A stretch of 7,088 bases of DNA from Bacteroidales bacterium (GTDB lineage: Bacteria > Bacteroidota > Bacteroidia > Bacteroidales > P3), in contig JAGCLI010000252.1 of assembly GCA_017647065.1 (NCBI GenBank), positions 1 to 7,088 of the forward strand. The letters are read 5' to 3'. The position numbers were made by a program, and so were the translations under genes. Every line of letters starts with the position of its first letter. Positions within the stretch are counted from its first letter, which is position 1. The notes beneath the pieces are model-generated. The model ran no database searches. It was not told where the DNA came from and saw nothing but the letters and a program-made list of their open reading frames with translations. Below are positions 5,628-7,088 of the stretch, one piece after another.

Positions 5628-6998
5628 TTATTCTACATATACGTTTGAAGATGTTTTTGGATTATCTCCTCTTACTCTTCCTAAATATGATTGCACACAA
5701 CGGAATCCAATATAGCTCTTACCTGAGTCTTGGTATTCATACGAACGAGTTGCTGTTTGAATGAAATATTTTTGATCTTTCCAAGATCCTCCTCTAACTG
5801 TTTTTCTTTTCATAACAGGAGCATCGTCTTCAGAGGCAAGATATACGTTTACTTGATTCAAATCATGAGCGAAATTGTATGCTGATTCGTTGTATGCGTC
5901 TTCACACCATTCTGCAACGTTACCTGCCATATCATATAATCCGAATCCATTAGGTGCATAATGAGCAACTAAGATTGGTGTTACTCCTCCATCATCTCCG
6001 TAATTTCCTCTTAAAGGTTTGTAGTTTGCTATAAAACATCCATTACCATTTCTTACGTATGGACCACCCCAAGGATAAGGTGCTCCATCAACTCCTCCTC
6101 TTGCTGCATATTCCCATTCAGCTTCAGTTGGCAAACGGAAGTCTTCCATTCTTTCATATTCTTTTTTAGCCAAATAGTTGTTCATCATAAGTGTTCTCCA
6201 TACAGAGAAAGCTTTTGCTTGTTTGTATGAAACTCCAACTACTGGATAATTATCATATCTTGGGTGGCTAAAATATGAACGTGTAGCCGCATCATTATAA
6301 GAATAAGCATAATCATGAACCCAACATAATGTATCTGGATACACATTAATTACTTCTCTTTTATAGAATTTATTCTTGTTATTCAATCCGTCAGGACGAG
6401 AAGCAAATGACGAACCTCTATATTCTTCAGAAGATGTTGTTTCAAAGTTCTTTTGGCTTGCTGCTCTAAGATCTATCCAATAATATTCGTAATTCAATCT
6501 TTTTGCATCTATTTGCATAGCGCCATAATATCTTTCATCAACAGGAACAAACAATTCTGCTAATGCTTCTCTTTCATCTGCATTTTCTAACGTCCAATCT
6601 ATCTTCTTACTCCAATTAATTATTGGCGTTTCCAATTCTTCACCCCATTGATCTGCCTCAATCAAATAAGTTTCAGCAAAATCTTCACCCAATAATTTAT
6701 ACGCAATTGAGTCTCTTACCCAATACACAAACTGACGATACTCGTTGTTTGTAATTTCGGTTTCATCCATCCAAAAAGATTGCACCTGTACAGTTCTAGG
6801 TTGCCAATCATAAAGTTTGTAAACATCTTCATCTGAAGATCCCATTAAGAAGCTTCCTTGAGGTACGTCAACCATTCCATACGGTTGCATATCTAAGAAA
6901 TCTGGTCTTTCTTGTACGCCTATGACTTCTCCTTTATCAGAGGAGCCACAACTAAACATTAGAAAGGCTGTTGAAATTAACAAAAATATTTTCTTCAT
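5628..6998 (-). CDS. gldK: GldK/PorK, outer-membrane ring lipoprotein of the type IX secretion system
   Basis: This is a 456-residue lipoprotein. The signal peptide MKKIFLLISTAFLMFSC ends in a lipobox with Cys17 as the lipidation site. The rest has the FGE-sulfatase (formylglycine-generating enzyme) fold: VPQGSFLMGSSDEDV (45-59), FWMDETEITNNEYRQF (75-90), FRLPTEAEWEYAARGG (287-302), GLYDMAGNVAEWCED (353-367), VRGGSW (401-406) and GFRC (431-434). Between the second and third motifs is an insertion of about 150 residues (roughly 97-245), typical of GldK rather than of enzymes. The paired cysteines that true aerobic FGEs use are absent: the stretch after VRGGSW reads KDQKYFIQTATRSY. It is therefore a structural pseudo-enzyme. 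GldK forms the ring with GldN on the periplasmic face of the outer membrane. First complete gene of the operon in this window, with ATG start at 6998. Confidence 0.97.
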   Translation of the reverse strand: MKKIFLLISTAFLMFSCGSSDKGEVIGVQERPDFLDMQPYGMVDVPQGSFLMGSSDEDVYKLYDWQPRTVQVQSFWMDETEITNNEYRQFVYWVRDSIAYKLLGEDFAETYLIEADQWGEELETPIINWSKKIDWTLENADEREALAELFVPVDERYYGAMQIDAKRLNYEYYWIDLRAASQKNFETTSSEEYRGSSFASRPDGLNNKNKFYKREVINVYPDTLCWVHDYAYSYNDAATRSYFSHPRYDNYPVVGVSYKQAKAFSVWRTLMMNNYLAKKEYERMEDFRLPTEAEWEYAARGGVDGAPYPWGGPYVRNGNGCFIANYKPLRGNYGDDGGVTPILVAHYAPNGFGLYDMAGNVAEWCEDAYNESAYNFAHDLNQVNVYLASEDDAPVMKRKTVRGGSWKDQKYFIQTATRSYEYQDSGKSYIGFRCVQSYLGRVRGDNPKTSSNVYVE

Positions 6999-7026
6999 AT
7001 CACAAATTGTTTTCTTGTTTTAATAA

Positions 7027-7056
7027 AATACGTAATCTTTATTATATATGTTTCAA
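7027..7056 (-). promoter_or_regulatory. Possible weak promoter upstream of gldK
   Basis: The minus strand has TTG (7054-7056), then exactly 19 bases, then TACGTATT (7027-7034). The spacing is right for the Bacteroidota -33/-7 pair, but the -7 element matches the TAnnTTTG consensus at only four of its six fixed positions. It would start transcription about 20-25 bases before the gldK ATG. gldK may instead be transcribed from further upstream, for example from a porP gene as in Porphyromonas gingivalis, which lies outside the window. Confidence 0.25.
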
Positions 7057-7088
7057 TTTTATTCCCTTAGAATCTACGTGTATTTCTA
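7042..7088 (-). CDS. Possible C-terminal end of an upstream gene (partial)
   Basis: One minus-strand frame stays open from the window edge to TAA at 7042-7044 and reads EIHVDSKGIKLKHI. The other two frames stop sooner. Fourteen residues are too few to name a family. In several Bacteroidota a porP/sprF-type outer-membrane gene lies just upstream of gldK, so that is the natural guess, but nothing in these residues proves it. An open run of this length is also quite possible by chance. Confidence 0.25.
   Translation of the reverse strand, partial: EIHVDSKGIKLKHI

Noticed and set aside
1..7088. Possible new secretion or defence system
   Set aside because: The four large genes match the known type IX secretion core in the usual order, and the remaining genes are a glycosyltransferase-like protein, HU and a ribosomal-type peptide. 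Nothing here needs a new system.

Overview
The window is an AT-rich bacterial segment that reads almost entirely on the minus strand. It most likely comes from the phylum Bacteroidota, and Bacteroidales is more likely than Flavobacteriia. Four things support this: the gliding/type IX secretion core genes gldK-gldL-gldM-gldN, which occur only in this phylum; a promoter with the phylum's TAnnTTTG-type -7 element before the HU gene; start sites without Shine-Dalgarno sequences; and a long GldL (324 aa, closer to the PorL length of Bacteroidales than to the short flavobacterial GldL). The order assignment is an inference.

In the direction of transcription (right to left), the window opens with about 90 bases that may hold the last codons of an upstream gene and a weak promoter. 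The type IX secretion system (T9SS) operon follows: gldK (outer-membrane lipoprotein with a catalytically dead formylglycine-generating-enzyme fold), gldL and gldM (the inner-membrane proton-driven motor), and gldN (periplasmic ring partner of GldK). Spacers are 54, 52 and 11 bases. A strong hairpin terminator sits just after gldN, inside a 183-base spacer with further inverted and direct repeats. Together these four proteins form the energised core that drives secretion of proteins with C-terminal T9SS signals, and gliding in species that glide.

After the spacer comes a 449-aa polytopic membrane protein that resembles PIG-V-like GT-C glycosyltransferases. It starts at GTG and its substrate is unknown. 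A well-formed Bacteroidota promoter then drives an HU/IHF-family DNA-binding protein. Twenty-four bases further on is a 29-aa, extremely Lys/Arg-rich protein of the AURKAIP1/COX24 (mS38/bS22-like) type, probably a small ribosomal protein and easily missed by gene callers.

The T9SS itself is well described. I found no evidence for a wholly new system. The points most worth following are the tiny basic protein next to HU, the membrane glycosyltransferase beside the T9SS operon, the overlapping repeat/hairpin cluster behind gldN, and residue-level departures from the parent families in HU and GldK.
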